A stretch of 64,000 nucleotides of DNA from Neospora caninum Liverpool (Eukaryota; Apicomplexa; Conoidasida; Eucoccidiorida; Sarcocystidae). The stretch covers positions 1,922,001-1,986,000 of the forward strand of contig NC_018391.1 of the NCBI RefSeq assembly GCF_000208865.1, read 5' to 3'. The notes under the pieces are model-generated. The model had not been told where the DNA came from, did no database searches, and saw only the letters and a program-made list of their open reading frames with translations. Positions 35,201 to 47,895 of the stretch are shown one piece after another (the first letter of the stretch is position 1; each line of letters opens with the position of its first letter). The position numbers were made by a program, and so were the translations under genes.

Positions 35201-38200
35201 ACTCTCTCGCGGAGGAGTGGCCCCAGCGATGCGGCCCTCCCCCGCCCCGACTGCGTCCTCGGATCGGAGACAGACGGGGGAAGAAGGCCCGGACAGTGAC
35301 GAGGCGGCCAGGAGCCGGGACGAACAGCTGCGTTTCCGTCCGCCGTCGCCACACATTCGCCACGCGACGCAACTCGAAGAGAAGCTCGCGCTGGTTCGTC
35401 GCCTTCTTCGCCACGCTCGTCTTCCGTCCTCTGCGTGCTCTGTGCTCGCCTCTCCGTCCCCTCCCGCCGTGTCGCCGCGGTCGTTGTCTTCCCTGAGTCT
35501 CTCTGCCTTTCCTTCTCCGTCGCTGCGGGGATCTGCTGTCTCGGCGGGGGCGTCGCCGAACCCCCGCGACGAGAAGAAAGACAAGGAAGGGACGCGAAGA
35601 GCCGGAGCTTTCAGAAGGCCGCACAAGCGGCCAAAGACAGACGTGGATCGAGCGTGCCTGGAAGAAGAAACAGAGAAGGAAAGCAGAACAAGCAACTGCC
35701 GAGAGGGGTCCGAGGCCCGCGAGAGCGAACAGCTTCAGAACGGGGAGACTCGTGACGAGCTAGGTAGACTAGAGGAAGAACGCGCGGCGAAAATTCGAGA
35801 GGAGCTGGAACTGGTCACTGCGGGAAAATGGGAAGCAGATCGAAGCGTTGCGCTCGCCAGCATTCGGTTCATCCGCCAACGAGTTGAGGACGCACTCGAC
35901 AGAATTCGCCTCGTTACGTCGGTGAACGCCGCCATGAAGAAAGCGCAGTCGGAGGGAGACGCGGAAGCGAGACGGGAACGACCCGCCCGGGGGCCGAGTG
36001 AAAGGGAAGCGGGTGAGCACTCGACGGGAGGAGGAAGAGCCGGGGAGCGCGGCGACGGCGAGTTCGGCGACGGGCACGCGGCAGACAGGAAGCGAGAGAA
36101 CGGAGAGGAACCGCCGCGCGAAGAGACTCTCGGCGAAAGGCAGGGGAACTCAGCGGAGACGGCCGGCGGGAACGAGGCGGGAAAAGCGGAGGCCGACGTG
36201 GGGAAAGACGAGAGAGCGAAAAGCACAGACAGCGAGGACGGGGCTCCGACACCCCCGGGTCCAGCAAACCTAGCGCAGGACACTGAGAAAGCACTCCCAG
36301 GCGAAAGGCCGGAAATCGGCCGACGCATTTGCAACGCGATAGATGCAGCGCCACTGCCTCCGGCCTGTGCGCCGATGCGTTTGCCGTCACACGCTGGTTC
36401 GGCTCTACGCTCCTCTTCACCTGTTTCTCTCTCTGCCTCTTCGTCTCTCGTGTCTCCCGGCGCCTCGGCTGTCCCGCCCTCGCCGCTGTCTTCGCTGCCG
36501 GACTCCGGCGACAACGCCGCGCGGGTTACTCCAGATCCAGGACGGGCGGAAGGGGACGCACACGAGGCGCTCGAATCCGCAGCTACCCAGTTGTACCACC
36601 TTCTCACCCACGGGGTGAATCGACGGCTATTGCGTTTGTCCATGCTTCGCGAGGCGTTGGATTCCGTGTCGCTCTTCATCGAGGTAAGACGCTTCCTTGC
36701 AGCCGACTTCGAGCCAGCTTCCTGCTGCTCTTCTCCGCCCACTGTTCACTTGCCTTCTGTCTCCTTCCTGTTTCTACGCGACACCAGAACGAGAAACAGG
36801 TCTCCCTGTAGGCCGTATATATTCGACGGCGAATTTGCGTGATATATATGCAAGGGACGAACATGAGTATGACTGTTTGTTAATGTGTCTTTATGTGTGT
36901 ATGTATGTATATATATATGCATATATCTAGATAAACGGTTGCAATTGTGCGCGTTTCGATATATCCGTCCCGTTTTTTTCGCTGCTGGCCTTCCTGTGTT
37001 CTGGGTGTCGCCGCGTGTGCGTGCTTTTTTCCGCCCTGTTCCTTTTTGCGTTTCGCTGAGCGCATGCGTCTCCCGAGTCTCTGCACCGTCTCCTCGGCGT
37101 TCAGGATCTCCGCGCGGAATTTCCGGGCGTGTATCTCGACAGTCTCCGTCGCTCTCTCGCGAAGCCAGGCAGGACGATTCTCAGTCGCGAGTTGCCGCTG
37201 GAAGCGTGTGGGGTGCGCGGCGAGGAGGCGGAAGAAGAGAAGGACAGGAAGAGACAAGAGAAAGAAACCGAAGAGCGGCGACGATCGCCGAGACACCTGG
37301 ACGCGATGAAGCTGCGCGAAGAGAACGGAACGCGCGAGACCCAAAGCAGGCCCTCTGCCGAGTCAGGCGCGTCTTTGGCTTCCGATCTGCCATCTCGTTT
37401 ACGGTCTTCCTCAGCTTCATGTTCATCCGGCGCTTCTTTAGGCCACTGTTCTCTCTCCGCGTCTGGGACTTCCTGCCGTTCGTCATCACCATCTTCCTCG
37501 CCTTCCTGCCCTCCCGGGCCTCGACCGTCCTCCTCGCTCCTGTCCCCATCGCGCCTCTCTCGACCTTCTCCACCTGTGGCGCGTTCGGCCTCTCTCGACG
37601 AGAGACTGAAACGCAGCGTCAACTTCACTCCAGGCCCCGCCCTCTCTGCGTGGCTTCGCCGTCCTTCTTCCAGCTACTCCTCTTCCTCTTCTTCTTCTTC
37701 CTCTTCCTCCTCTCTGTCTTCTTCCTCTCTCCCTTCTTCTTCCGGTCACTCTTCTTCGTCTCCTGATGGCTCTTCTTGTTCTTGGCGAGCGACGCTTTCG
37801 TGGCATGACTGGCTCGAAGACCCTGTGCATGGTCCGAACTCGAGGACGGATGCGCCTCGAGTTGAAACGATGATGGTTGCCTATCACGCAGCGTTGTTGG
37901 AAGAGACGCGGGAGGCTGCGTTTCAGTTGCTTTCTTCGTCGTTAACTTCCCAGGAGTCGTCTCTCCGGCACGAGAGTCCGGCGCTCCGGCGTCCTCGGTC
38001 GAGTGTTTCCGCGTTGCCGCTGACCGTTTCTGGGTCTCTGTCTTCTGTGTCTGCTCGGCCTGTCTTGCCCTCCTCTGCTTCACCGTCTGCTTTCCCGCCG
38101 TCTCTTCCTTCCTTCTCGCCGCGTTCGCTCTCTGCCGCGGCAGTCCCCGCCGCCAAGAGCGACCGCTGGGTCAGCACTTTGCAGACCGCATCTGAGAACA

Positions 38201-41200
38201 GCGCGAGACGGCGCACGGACCGAGGGGCTCTGCCGTATTTCTTTGATCCCTTTTGCCCTCCCACGCTCCTGCACGTCCTGCGCCGCTATGACCCGCCCGC
38301 GTACGCTGCGTCTCAGCCGTCCGTGTTCTCGTCTTTCTCAGAAGCAAACGGTAGACCGCTTCTTCCCGTGACTTCTTCGCCTTCTGATACCACCTCTGGG
38401 TCTTGGGAGCTCTCAGCGTCGTCCTCTGGGCGCGCGTCTGGGGATGGAGACGCCCAGAGGGCCTTGCGCCTCCATCTCTCTCGGTTTCTTCCCCGCTGGT
38501 GTCTCGGCGCCCCCGTGACTCCGCCTGCGTTCGTGGACCGTCGAGTCGGCGCCGCCTCTCGTACGGCCTCGCAGCGCCGAGAAGAAGGGAGGAGCAGAGG
38601 AAAAACCGACTGTGCGCCCTCGTCGTCCCCATCTGCCTTGTCTCCGTCGGCTGTCTCCGCTCTGTCTTCGGCGCTGCCTTCTTCGCCAGTCGCTGCCTCT
38701 ACTGCCTGGGGAGACCCAGAGAAACACAAAGGGGCCGTGGACGAAGCTGACTTGTACGAAGGATGCGAACGCGTGCGCGGCGTGGCCTTCTGCAGGACGA
38801 CCAAGTACTGGGTCTGCAGCAAAATGGAAAACGGAAAACAGAAATGCCGGTGAGCACCACCTCCCGCACAATCGTCGAAGTGGGGAGTTGGGCGTGGCGA
38901 TGTCTGTACCGCGCTTTCGTCTTGTCTAGCCATCTACCCAATGTGCCCATGTGCGAATCGTTAAGTCTAAAATTCGACCGGATATGGAGATAGATAGAGC
39001 TACTAATAAGAGATAGATAGGTACATACACACACAGGTAAGTGAAGCTTTAGATATACACATGTAGACAGATCGGTTTAGAGATAGGTGCTTGCTTGGAC
39101 GTCATCATGTGTCGGTGTTGTCGAGGTAGGCAACGCGCAGCCTGTCGTGAGGCACGGCTATCCGGTCAGTTTCGGTGGCGTTTTTCCCACAGCTAGATGG
39201 CCCTTTTGGATGTTTTTGCCTCGTTAGGACTGGTGCGTGTTTGGAGGCCCCCAGGGTTTTTTTGTCGCGTTTTCTTGTGTGGGGCCATGCATCAGTGGCT
39301 CTCCCCGAGCTTCCGTGTTAGTCGGGCTTGAAACGGCGATTACTTTTCTTTCTTTCCACATTCGTGAATCACTCTGTCTAAGCTGAGGTGCGGAAGTGCG
39401 GGATTGTTCCTTGATCTCGGTTTTGCTCTCCCGCCTGTCGTTCACAGCTACTTCAGCACGAAACAGTTCGGATTTGACGGCGCCCGCCGACAGGCCATTC
39501 TTCAGCGCCACGAGTGGAAGCGCGACGTCCGACCCGAGCTTCTTGCCGCTCTCCAGGCTTCCTGTCCTTCTTCTTCGTCAGCTGCCAGTTCCGTTTCTGA
39601 AGCGAAAGTGAAGGCGGAAGCGAGCGACGGAGATGAAGAGGGCGAGGAGGGAGATGAAGAGGAGCGCGACGCGGGGGAAGAGGGCGGAGACGGTGACGAG
39701 GCCTTCGCAAGACGAGAGGAAGGCCGAGGTGAGAGAACGGGACACGGAGACCCCAGCGGTCGCAGACTCGACAGCCGGGACGAGACAGTGAAGAAGCGGA
39801 AGAGGGACGAGGACGACGAAGAAGGCGCGAGTAGGTGCCGCGCAACACGGGCGTCTCCTCGGAGCCACAGTCGGCAGCCGATGCTCCCTGTGTCTCCACG
39901 GCCGCGTGTCCAGGAGGACGAAGCGAAGCAGGAAGGCGTGCGGAAGATTCGAGAGACGGGCGAGTCGGAGAAGCCGCCTGCTCAGGACGACGCAGGATCC
40001 GAAGAGTACCGGCGCCGCCTTCGGTGCGCGTCTCCGTTTTCTTCGCCTTCTGCTCACTCTCGGTCTCCGCTGGCTTCGGCTGCATGCGCGCCTGCGTCAG
40101 GTGCGGCTGCGGCGTCGCGAGATACCTCCCAAGGAGACGCCAAGGCGGAGAAGCCCGACAGCCCTGCATCTTCGACCTCGCCGTCGGCGGCTTCCGCGTG
40201 GTCTCTCGCGTCTTCCGTCTCGCCTTCGGACTCCGCCGGCCTTCTTTCCGGGCGGCCGCGGCGCGTGAAGAGGCGCCTGAGCCCGCATGGCGAAGCGGGG
40301 CGAGGGAGCAAGGAGAGCGAACGAGACGCGGGGAGTCTCGAGGCCTCGCCGACGCTGAAGGACGGAAAGACAGCGGAAGAAAGAGAAGATCCGGAAGTTC
40401 AGGGGAGTCGACGGGGAAGGCGCCGCAGAGACGACGCAGGCGTTTACGCGGCCGAAGGCGACGCGGAGAGGCCGAGCAAAGGCGCAGCCGAGGAAGAAGC
40501 CCCGCGCACGCAGAGTGCAGAGAACCAGGGGGGGGCCGACAAACGGCAGCTGAGAAGAAGACCGGAGAAGGGCGACTCGCGGCCGTATGTCCCATCGCTC
40601 CGCCACGGCTTTCGCCGCGAACCCGAGGACATCGAGGAATCCGCCAAGGTCCCACCGGGAGTCGACTTGCACAGCGACTCTGACTTCTGCACAGGTTCGT
40701 TTTGTAACGCTGTCTTCTCGTCTGTCGTATTCTGCGGGTGTGCGCATCTCTATAAACACCTGTCACCGTCTGCTCCCGTCTCCTGTCCGCTGTCGCTTCT
40801 CTGCTAACGTGCCCGCTTCTTCCCTGTCTCTGTGTGCCAGAAAACGAGGAGGACCGAGACGAAGAGCGGCAAGTCCTTCTGGGCCTCTCGCCTCCGGGTG
40901 TCGGCGCGGCACGCGCGGCTTCTCTGGCGGAAAAGTGCGCCCCGTCTCTTCCTCGTCCCGAGGCTGCACGAGATCTCTCACGAGTTGAAAAAGCGACGGA
41001 AGCGCGCGCGGTTCTGCATCCAGAAGACGCGCAGAGACTTCCCCCAGCTCCCGCGTCTTCTCTCTCTCAGACCAGGATGAGGCGCAGTGCATCCGCAGGC
41101 TCGCCCCCGACTGCACTCTGCAACGCGTCAGAGACTGCGGGAGCAGACACGCACCTCTCGGCGGTCGACGCGCTAGTGCACCTTAGCCGGAAAGTCACCT

Positions 41201-41405
41201 TCAACGTAAAAATTCCTGGAATCGGATTCCACAAGGGCGTCGAAAGCTGGGTCTGCATGTGGAAGGACCTTGACGGAAAGTAAGAAATGAGCGCCGGACG
41301 GAGAGGTAGCGCGTAAAAACAGACGCAGATATCTACGCGGAGGTTCAAGCGATATACGTCTATCGATCTACACGTGTATATACATAAATATCTTTGTACA
41401 TATAC

Positions 41406-41436
<31 letters not shown>

Positions 41437-44400
41437 CATATATATATACATATATATATGTATATATATGTATAGGTGTGTGCAGACGTGTGTCGAGACA
41501 GTGGGAGATCGAGATGTAAGAGAGGAGACAGAGTCAGTGGAGGAAGGGGCAACGCCTGGCAGATGGAGATGTTGATCGTTGGGTGGTGAAGAACGCGTTG
41601 GGACGCGATACTTTTCAGTTGTATAAAATCAGTACTGATAGTGTGCGTGCGGGCGAGTCTGCGAAGCGTTTGAATGCATGTGTTCTGCGTGGTGACCGCT
41701 ACTCTGTGGAAGCGTCCTCTGCTTGTGTCGCTTCTCGCCTTTCCTTCATCCTCTGTGACTCCTTTTCTCGCTGCGTTTCTGAGCAGACCCGTGAGTCGGT
41801 ATTTCCGATGTGCGCGCTTCGGCTTTCGGCGTAGCTACAAAATGAGTGTATGTACACTGCTTCGTCACGCCACGCCGCCGGCCGTTAGCAAGGCGCTAGC
41901 CGCTCTGGGAGAAATAAAGAGAAGGCGACGCGAAAGCCGTTCTCTGGAGGCAGGCGCGCTAGGAAACCCGGAGAAACGGGCGGGGCGAGCTCCGTCAGCC
42001 TCTCAGCGAGGAGAGAGGTCGGAACGGCACGAAGGGCGAGGGGTAGAGAAACACGAGAGCGAGGGAGAGGACGACGGAGACAGAGGGGGGTGGGACGAGG
42101 AGACAGAAGGACTGGAAGATGAAGCAGAGAAACAGCGCGAACAGGAAATGGGGGACAGCGAGGATGAGGCGGCGGCCGATTTCGAGAGTCATGCGTGCAA
42201 AGGAACCGGAGGAGGGGCGGAGGGGAAAGAAGGGGGGGGCGGCGGCAAGGTCGAGGGGGAGGAAAGAAAGGAGAACGAGGCGGCGGACGAAAGACAGGAT
42301 GCAGGAGGGAGACAGATCAAGGACGAAGTTGGAGAAAGGCAAGAGCCAGAGGAGGATGGGAATGCGAAAGATGAAGGCCAGGCAGACGCAGAGGCGGGGG
42401 GCAAGACCTCCGACGATGTGAACGAGACGAGAAAGGACGGGGAAGAACAAGGTGAGACAGCAGACGAGGACGAAGACGAAGAGGGGAGCAGAGAGAGACC
42501 GAAGAACGAGGAGCGAGACATGGCGGGGGGAAGATGCAAAGGCGAAGTGCACGAGGAGACGGAGCCTCACCCAGTTTTGGCAGAGAAACGGTCACAAGGG
42601 GAAAAGGGAAAGACCGGCCAGGACGAAGAGGAACAGAAGGACGGCGGAATGCAAGGAGACGAAGACTCGGAAGCCAGTGGGAGGGTGGACACGGAGGGGA
42701 GTGGACGAGATGTGGAAGGCGAAGCGCAGAGACTCGAACAACCAGAAGCAAACCGAACTGACGCAGAGAGAGGAGGACAAGCAAAGGTGAAGAGAGAAGA
42801 AGGTGGAGACGGAAAACGAGACCAGCGAGACCAGGGCAGCAACGCGGGAGAACCTGAGGGAGACGAAGAAGACCGCTGTCGCGAGAGAGCGAACGAAGGG
42901 CGGGAGAGACAGAAAGATGGCGGCACAGCCGCGGAAGAGACGGATGAGAAGGAGAATGTGGCGCAACCGTCTCAGGATTGCGAAGGAAGCAAAGACGACG
43001 GCAGCGCGTGCGACACTTCTGCGAAGGGAGACGAGAAATGGAGTCAAGAAGGGCGGGGCCAGAGCAACGGTGTGGACGAGGACAGAGGCGGTAAAGCGGC
43101 GAAGAACGTGGAAAAGGAAGTGGAGCAGTGGCAACGAGGCAGACGCGCTACCGACTCGCGGGACCTTCCAGAAGAACACGAGCGGAAGCGACGGGGCGGG
43201 AAAGGGAGACGGGGCGTGGACAGAGAAACGAAGCCCGCAAGTGGGGGCGCGAAGGACAAGGAAGAGGGCGACGCGAAGGACGGCCACTGCAGGCGAGACA
43301 GAGGAAAGGCCGCGAAGGCTGATGCGAAGCGAAAAGAAGAGGATGAGGAAGAAAAGATGAGGCGACGTAGAAAGGATGCATGCTGGCTAGGGCTGCTACA
43401 GAGAGATGAGGAGGCGGAGTTTCGGCGGGCGTTAAGGAAGGAGAGGAGTCGAGCGAGGGGTGAAGGGAAAAGGGGGACCGAGAACGGACGCGGTCCCCAA
43501 CGCGGGTCAGCCGGGCACAATGCAGATATGGAGGCGAACGGGGACGTCCTGCCTCCAGAACACCGGAATGGAACTGTAGACCCCAACCGCGGTAGCGCTT
43601 CAGCGCGAGCAACGATCAGGCTAGGGGATCGGCAGATGTCCAACAACGACTTCAGCCTTTCTTCCTCTTCTCCCTCTCTTTCTTCCATTTCGTCTTCATC
43701 ATCCTCGGACTCTGCCTCGCCGTCATCTGCGTCGTCTTCCCTGCCTCCGGCGTCTCCTTTCTCCGAGGCATCTGGGCCTCGCTCGCCGTCGGCGGCCTGC
43801 GTCTCGCACCCCACATCGTCCTCTTTCTCGGCCGCTTCTGGAAGAGGGCATTTGCGGTCTGTTTCCTCTCCCACCGCGTCTCCGACCCCTTCCACGTCTT
43901 CTTCCGTCCCTCTGGTGACGCACCCAGCGGTAGCCTCTCGGTCGCCGGCCGTGCAAGTCGCGCCGCAAGAGAAACGGAATTCGGCCTCGCGACTCCCCTC
44001 GCTTTTGCCTTCCTCCCCGTCTTCGCCGCTGCCGCCTGCTCGGCCCGCTCCTCTCCCTTCGTCCCCCACCGCTTCATGTGCTTCCGTGCCTCAGAAGGCA
44101 TGTGACCCCAAGTCTGACAGCACTCGCTCTTCGGCTCAGAGTGTCAGTTCTTGCGGCGTAGATGGAACGGCCAAGCCTTTCGGGCCTGTCCTTCTCTCGT
44201 CGTTTCGCGTCTGCGAGGATTCGTCGCGCGTGTGTCTCTCTTCTCCGTGTGTGTCGTCCCATTCTGAGGCTCCAGAGCTGTCCGAAAGCAGCGAAGAGCT
44301 CCTCCCGAAGAAAGGCGAGGAAGAGACGGCGACTGACAAGGAAGACGAGCTTGCCCACACGATGGACACGCGCGATTTGTGCGGCGCACAGGCGCGAGAG

Positions 44401-45168
44401 AGGCGGCGGCGAGAGTTGCCAGCAGAAAAGAGAGACGGAAGCGACAGAGATTGCACCCTCGACCCTTACAAGAAAGAACATGCGGCTCCAGGCAGGCGGC
44501 CCGGCCGTGCGAAGAAACCACAGCGCGACCTGGCGTCCTCGCAGCCCGCGACAGATTCCAACTCGTCACGTTCCCGTCTTCCACTTTCACCCTCGTCTGC
44601 TTCACTGTCCTCCGCCTCGGCGTCTTCTGGATCTTTTTCGGTCTCCGCCCCATCTTCTCCTTCGTCTCCGGCCTCTTCGTCGCTTGCATGCGACTCCTCC
44701 TCCGCGTCTGCAGCTTCCACTGTCGGTTCTGTGTCTTCATGTAGCGGGGGATCGTCGCCTTGCCCAGCTCTTCATTCTCTTTCGGGAGTATCCAGGGAAG
44801 ACCCCGAGCCGGCAAAGGTGAAAGAAGAGTCAGTGTTGCAGTCGAGTGTCGAGGCTGCTGAGTGCGCGGGCGAGAAAGGAAGGCGCTTGGAAAGAAGAGG
44901 TGACAGGGAGCCGTCGCTGTCTCTCTCTTCCTCTCGACAGAACAAGGAAAGAAAGCCTGAAGAAACTGGAGGACCACCGATGGAGACACAGAAGCGGTGC
45001 CTGAGCAAGGAGATATCTCCGGAAGCGCTAGGAAGGGTGGACAACTCAGGGACGGAGAAGGGAAAGAGGAAAGGCAGGAAGGCTGAGACGAGGACGAAAA
45101 ACACGCAAGAGAGAGGAACCAGAGAGACTGAATGCAGCTTTCGGGAAACGAAACAATCTTCGATATGA
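32241..45168 (+). CDS. AP2V-2: Giant ApiAP2 transcription factor with two AP2 domains (probably AP2V-2)
   Basis: This is a plant-like AP2/ERF-domain DNA-binding regulator. Five exons keep phase: 32241-36683, 37105-38849, 39448-40694, 40841-41279 and 41787-45168, giving about 3,751 residues. AP2 domain 1 (about 2036-2088) reads RVRGVAFCRTTKYWVC, then KQKC across an intron, then RYFSTKQFGFDGARRQAI. Domain 2 (about 2608-2650) reads GVESWVCMWKDLDGK, then an intron, then SRYFRCARFGFRRSYKMS, and is more divergent. Most of the rest is disordered: Ser/Pro/Ala-rich stretches, Arg/Glu/Lys-rich stretches, and a last exon with a long Glu/Gly/Arg region followed by a poly-Ser region. Short ordered islands include residues about 1452-1505, spanning the exon 1/2 junction (QLYHLLTHGVNRRLLRLS), about 1714-1760, and about 1834-1884. 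The start ATG at 32241 opens a 1,481-codon exon. The symbol rests on remembered chromosome V gene order, so treat it as tentative; the family call is firm. Confidence 0.88.
36901..36928. repeat. TA-rich microsatellite in ApiAP2 intron 1
   Basis: Short imperfect TGTA/TATA repeats lie between the donor at 36684 and the acceptor before 37105. Confidence 0.8.
41390..41475. repeat. (TA)n/TACATA microsatellite in ApiAP2 intron 4
   Basis: This repeat lies inside the intron that splits the second AP2 domain. Confidence 0.9.
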
Positions 45169-46700
45169 GATACTGAAAAGCGAGAAGAGAAACGCGGCAC
45201 ATGCCACCGACGCCTTGGCGGTCCAACCTAGCAAAGTCGCAGACGACGGAGAAGGACGAACCGTAGATATTCAAAATTGCGGGAGGAAGAAGGGCGCGGG
45301 AAAAGCATTCATGTTTATGCGCTCCGAGGTGTCTGTACCTTTAGAGAAAAGGTGGGCGTTTGTGCGGCTGCGTTGTCACTCGTAGGCGTATGAGCGACAG
45401 TGGCAAGGCCAAGGAATATCCCGTTTCGTGGCTTAGACACCAGAAGTGTTCGGTCATTTTCACTCCTCTGTTTTGTGACGCACGCCCTCGAGAAATTTGA
45501 CAAGCCGCTCCTCTTGTCTGCTCAGCCTTCTAAAGCTGGATCAGGCCAACAGTCGCCAGAACACGTGTGAATTTATCCGGCTGCGTGAAAAAAAGGCATC
45601 TCCATGCGTATTTGTACAGATAGATGTCCATCAGCATACAGTCAGGCCAATACACGTGTATTCGACCGCCTACGTGTATATACAACATATGCATCCACTG
45701 GAATATATGTGTTTGTGTGTGTATGTATACATATGTACGTAATCTGCACATTTTTTGGAACTAGTATTGTGTGATTGTCAACGCTGCGGCCTCGGTGCCT
45801 AGCTCTTCCAGGATTCATAGAGATCAAGAGAGGCATGGACAAAACAGGAAAGTGAAGGTTGCAGGGAACAGCAAGCGTTACGTGTGTCTACAGTTTCTTA
45901 GTTCTTGTGTTGACGAACATATGTCACGAAACGTACCCCTGCCAGAGGGCAGCAAATACGGCCTTTCGTTAGAAAAAAACAGAGGGAGCGTCGGTAGAAC
46001 TCGACGCAAATGGGCGCCGAACACACAGCATTCAGTGTTCTGACACGAAAGAAGCCCAGGGAACCTATCGGTCTTTCCCCTTAAATCTTTGATATTGCAC
46101 TGTCGATTGCCACTGATTTGAGCATGACTGAATGACGCATCCTCCAAGCGCAAGATTAGGGTGCAGAACAAGAGGGTAGCCCTTGTTTATACTCTCTCAT
46201 GTCTGCTGCTGCGGTTTCCTCGCACCCTAGCAATGCACGGGTAAGTGAAGCCCCCATTCAGGGTTCTATGAAACAATAAGCTTTTCTGCTTTCTTCTCTT
46301 TTGACGCACGAGCTTGAAAAACACCCATGTAATTCCAGGTGCATTCATTCTCCATGGCTAGGTGCGCAAGGCGTGAGCAATGCGATTTCCTGTGGGTGCT
46401 ACGAACCCGCCTTCTCAAGATGCTGGGGTTCGGCATTCGACTGTGTCTCGCAAGCTTGGTAGCTGTTTTGATTTTACAAGCAAACCAGGGAAACTTCCAC
46501 GGTTTCGTCGGGACCGACCGCATCCAGGATGCTCCTTATTCAGCGCCTCGAATCTGATGCCGTGCCCCGCATTCAGAAGGGATTCACAGTCGAGCGACAC
46601 AGGGCTTCACCCCCACAAAAAACCTAACAAAATGGATGTCACACGACTTGCTACGGCATGTACCTGCAACCACAAACAAAGCACCTACAAATAACCGAAG
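45169..46700. other. Intergenic region, no gene supported
   Basis: This is the 3' flank of the ApiAP2 gene and the region before the duplicated SRS flank. The ORFs are short and lack family features. Confidence 0.6.
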
Positions 46701-47895
46701 GCCTTGCACTTCCTCATCCATTCCACCGACACAATCTGCTCACGATCTCCCCAACCTAGCCTTCACAGAGGCGATGCATAAGCAGGACTGTAAGCGCACA
46801 TCTGACATCTTTGAAAGCCGCCTCATGGGGCTCTCAACCCCATATTGGGGGGGTGCTTCCCACTGCCTCCAGGAGGGAAAAAAAAAGCATGACGTTCCAT
46901 CCTTATTTGCTCGTGTGTCCACTGCCCGCGCCTAAACGAAGTGAGTCCGTTGGCACGCAAAAGGAAAAAAACTTCTTCATGACACATCTCTTTGCACGGC
47001 ACTCGTTCGGGAGCCGTGGACGGGTGCTAATTCGGAGCGAGTCCACACTCGGCGATACAGATAACAGTGAGAATCGAAAGACAATACGGTAGCCAGCAGG
47101 CAGTACGCATTCCACGGGGAGGGAACAAAATTGGAAGAGTGACCTCAAACAGCCCAGCCCGCACCCGGACTACCTTTCGTCCGTCAAGCTCGGCGTCTCC
47201 ATCTCCTGATGCCCTTGTGTCAACAATTTCTACACCTCAAAAAATCAGTCATTATCGGCAAATGCAAATCCACATCTTGCGTCGGGAAACGTCTACTCAT
47301 TTGTTCATAATATCAAGCAGACTCCCATCACTCGACGCTATACTGTCGTCGTCAGGACACGGGAAGCGTTAAGGAAGACGTGAACAGGGCAAGCGCCTCA
47401 AATCATTTTCGCCAATAAGACAGAGACGCTGATAAGAGACGTTATCAGTGTCAAGCAGCTCCACCGTCCAGTCTCAGCTCCTGAAGCGTCAGGAGGGGCG
47501 GTTGTCGTGGAGCCGCTATCGGTTTCCTCCTTTGCCACCTTGATGTACACTGTACATGGCGGGTCATTGCTGCGTCCACTTGGAGAACTTTTCTTGCACT
47601 GATAACACACCGTTTTCTCCTCTGCCGGCAAGCTCGTGACTTGGAATGTGTATGCTGGTTTTTTCGCATCCTCTCCGGCTTCCGTGGTCCCGTGTTGCAC
47701 CAGGGAAGCAGTGGAAAGATGATCTGCCAATGGGGACTCCTCGGTACAGCCATCTGCGGAGAAGACGTGGTCAAAAAGTGCTGGAGAAAGAACGTTGCCA
47801 TCGCCACAAGCAAATGTCACTGATTTGTTCGAAGAGTTGACTTCAAGGTTTAGTGTCGATTGGTTCGCCGCACATTTGCCTGGAAACAGCACATT
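46701..47895. repeat. Tandem duplication block, copy B (SRS exon 2 plus 3' flank)
   Basis: This is nearly identical to 50351-51543. The roughly 700 bases downstream of the stop differ by only two substitutions and two homopolymer indels. The 482-base exon 2 differs at six positions. Identity falls away just past the exon 2 acceptor and before 46701. Confidence 0.95.

Noticed and set aside
42189..44101. Antisense and alternate-frame ORFs opposite the last ApiAP2 exon
   Set aside because: The purine-rich repeats of the sense strand suppress stops in other frames; no start, splice or domain evidence supports them.
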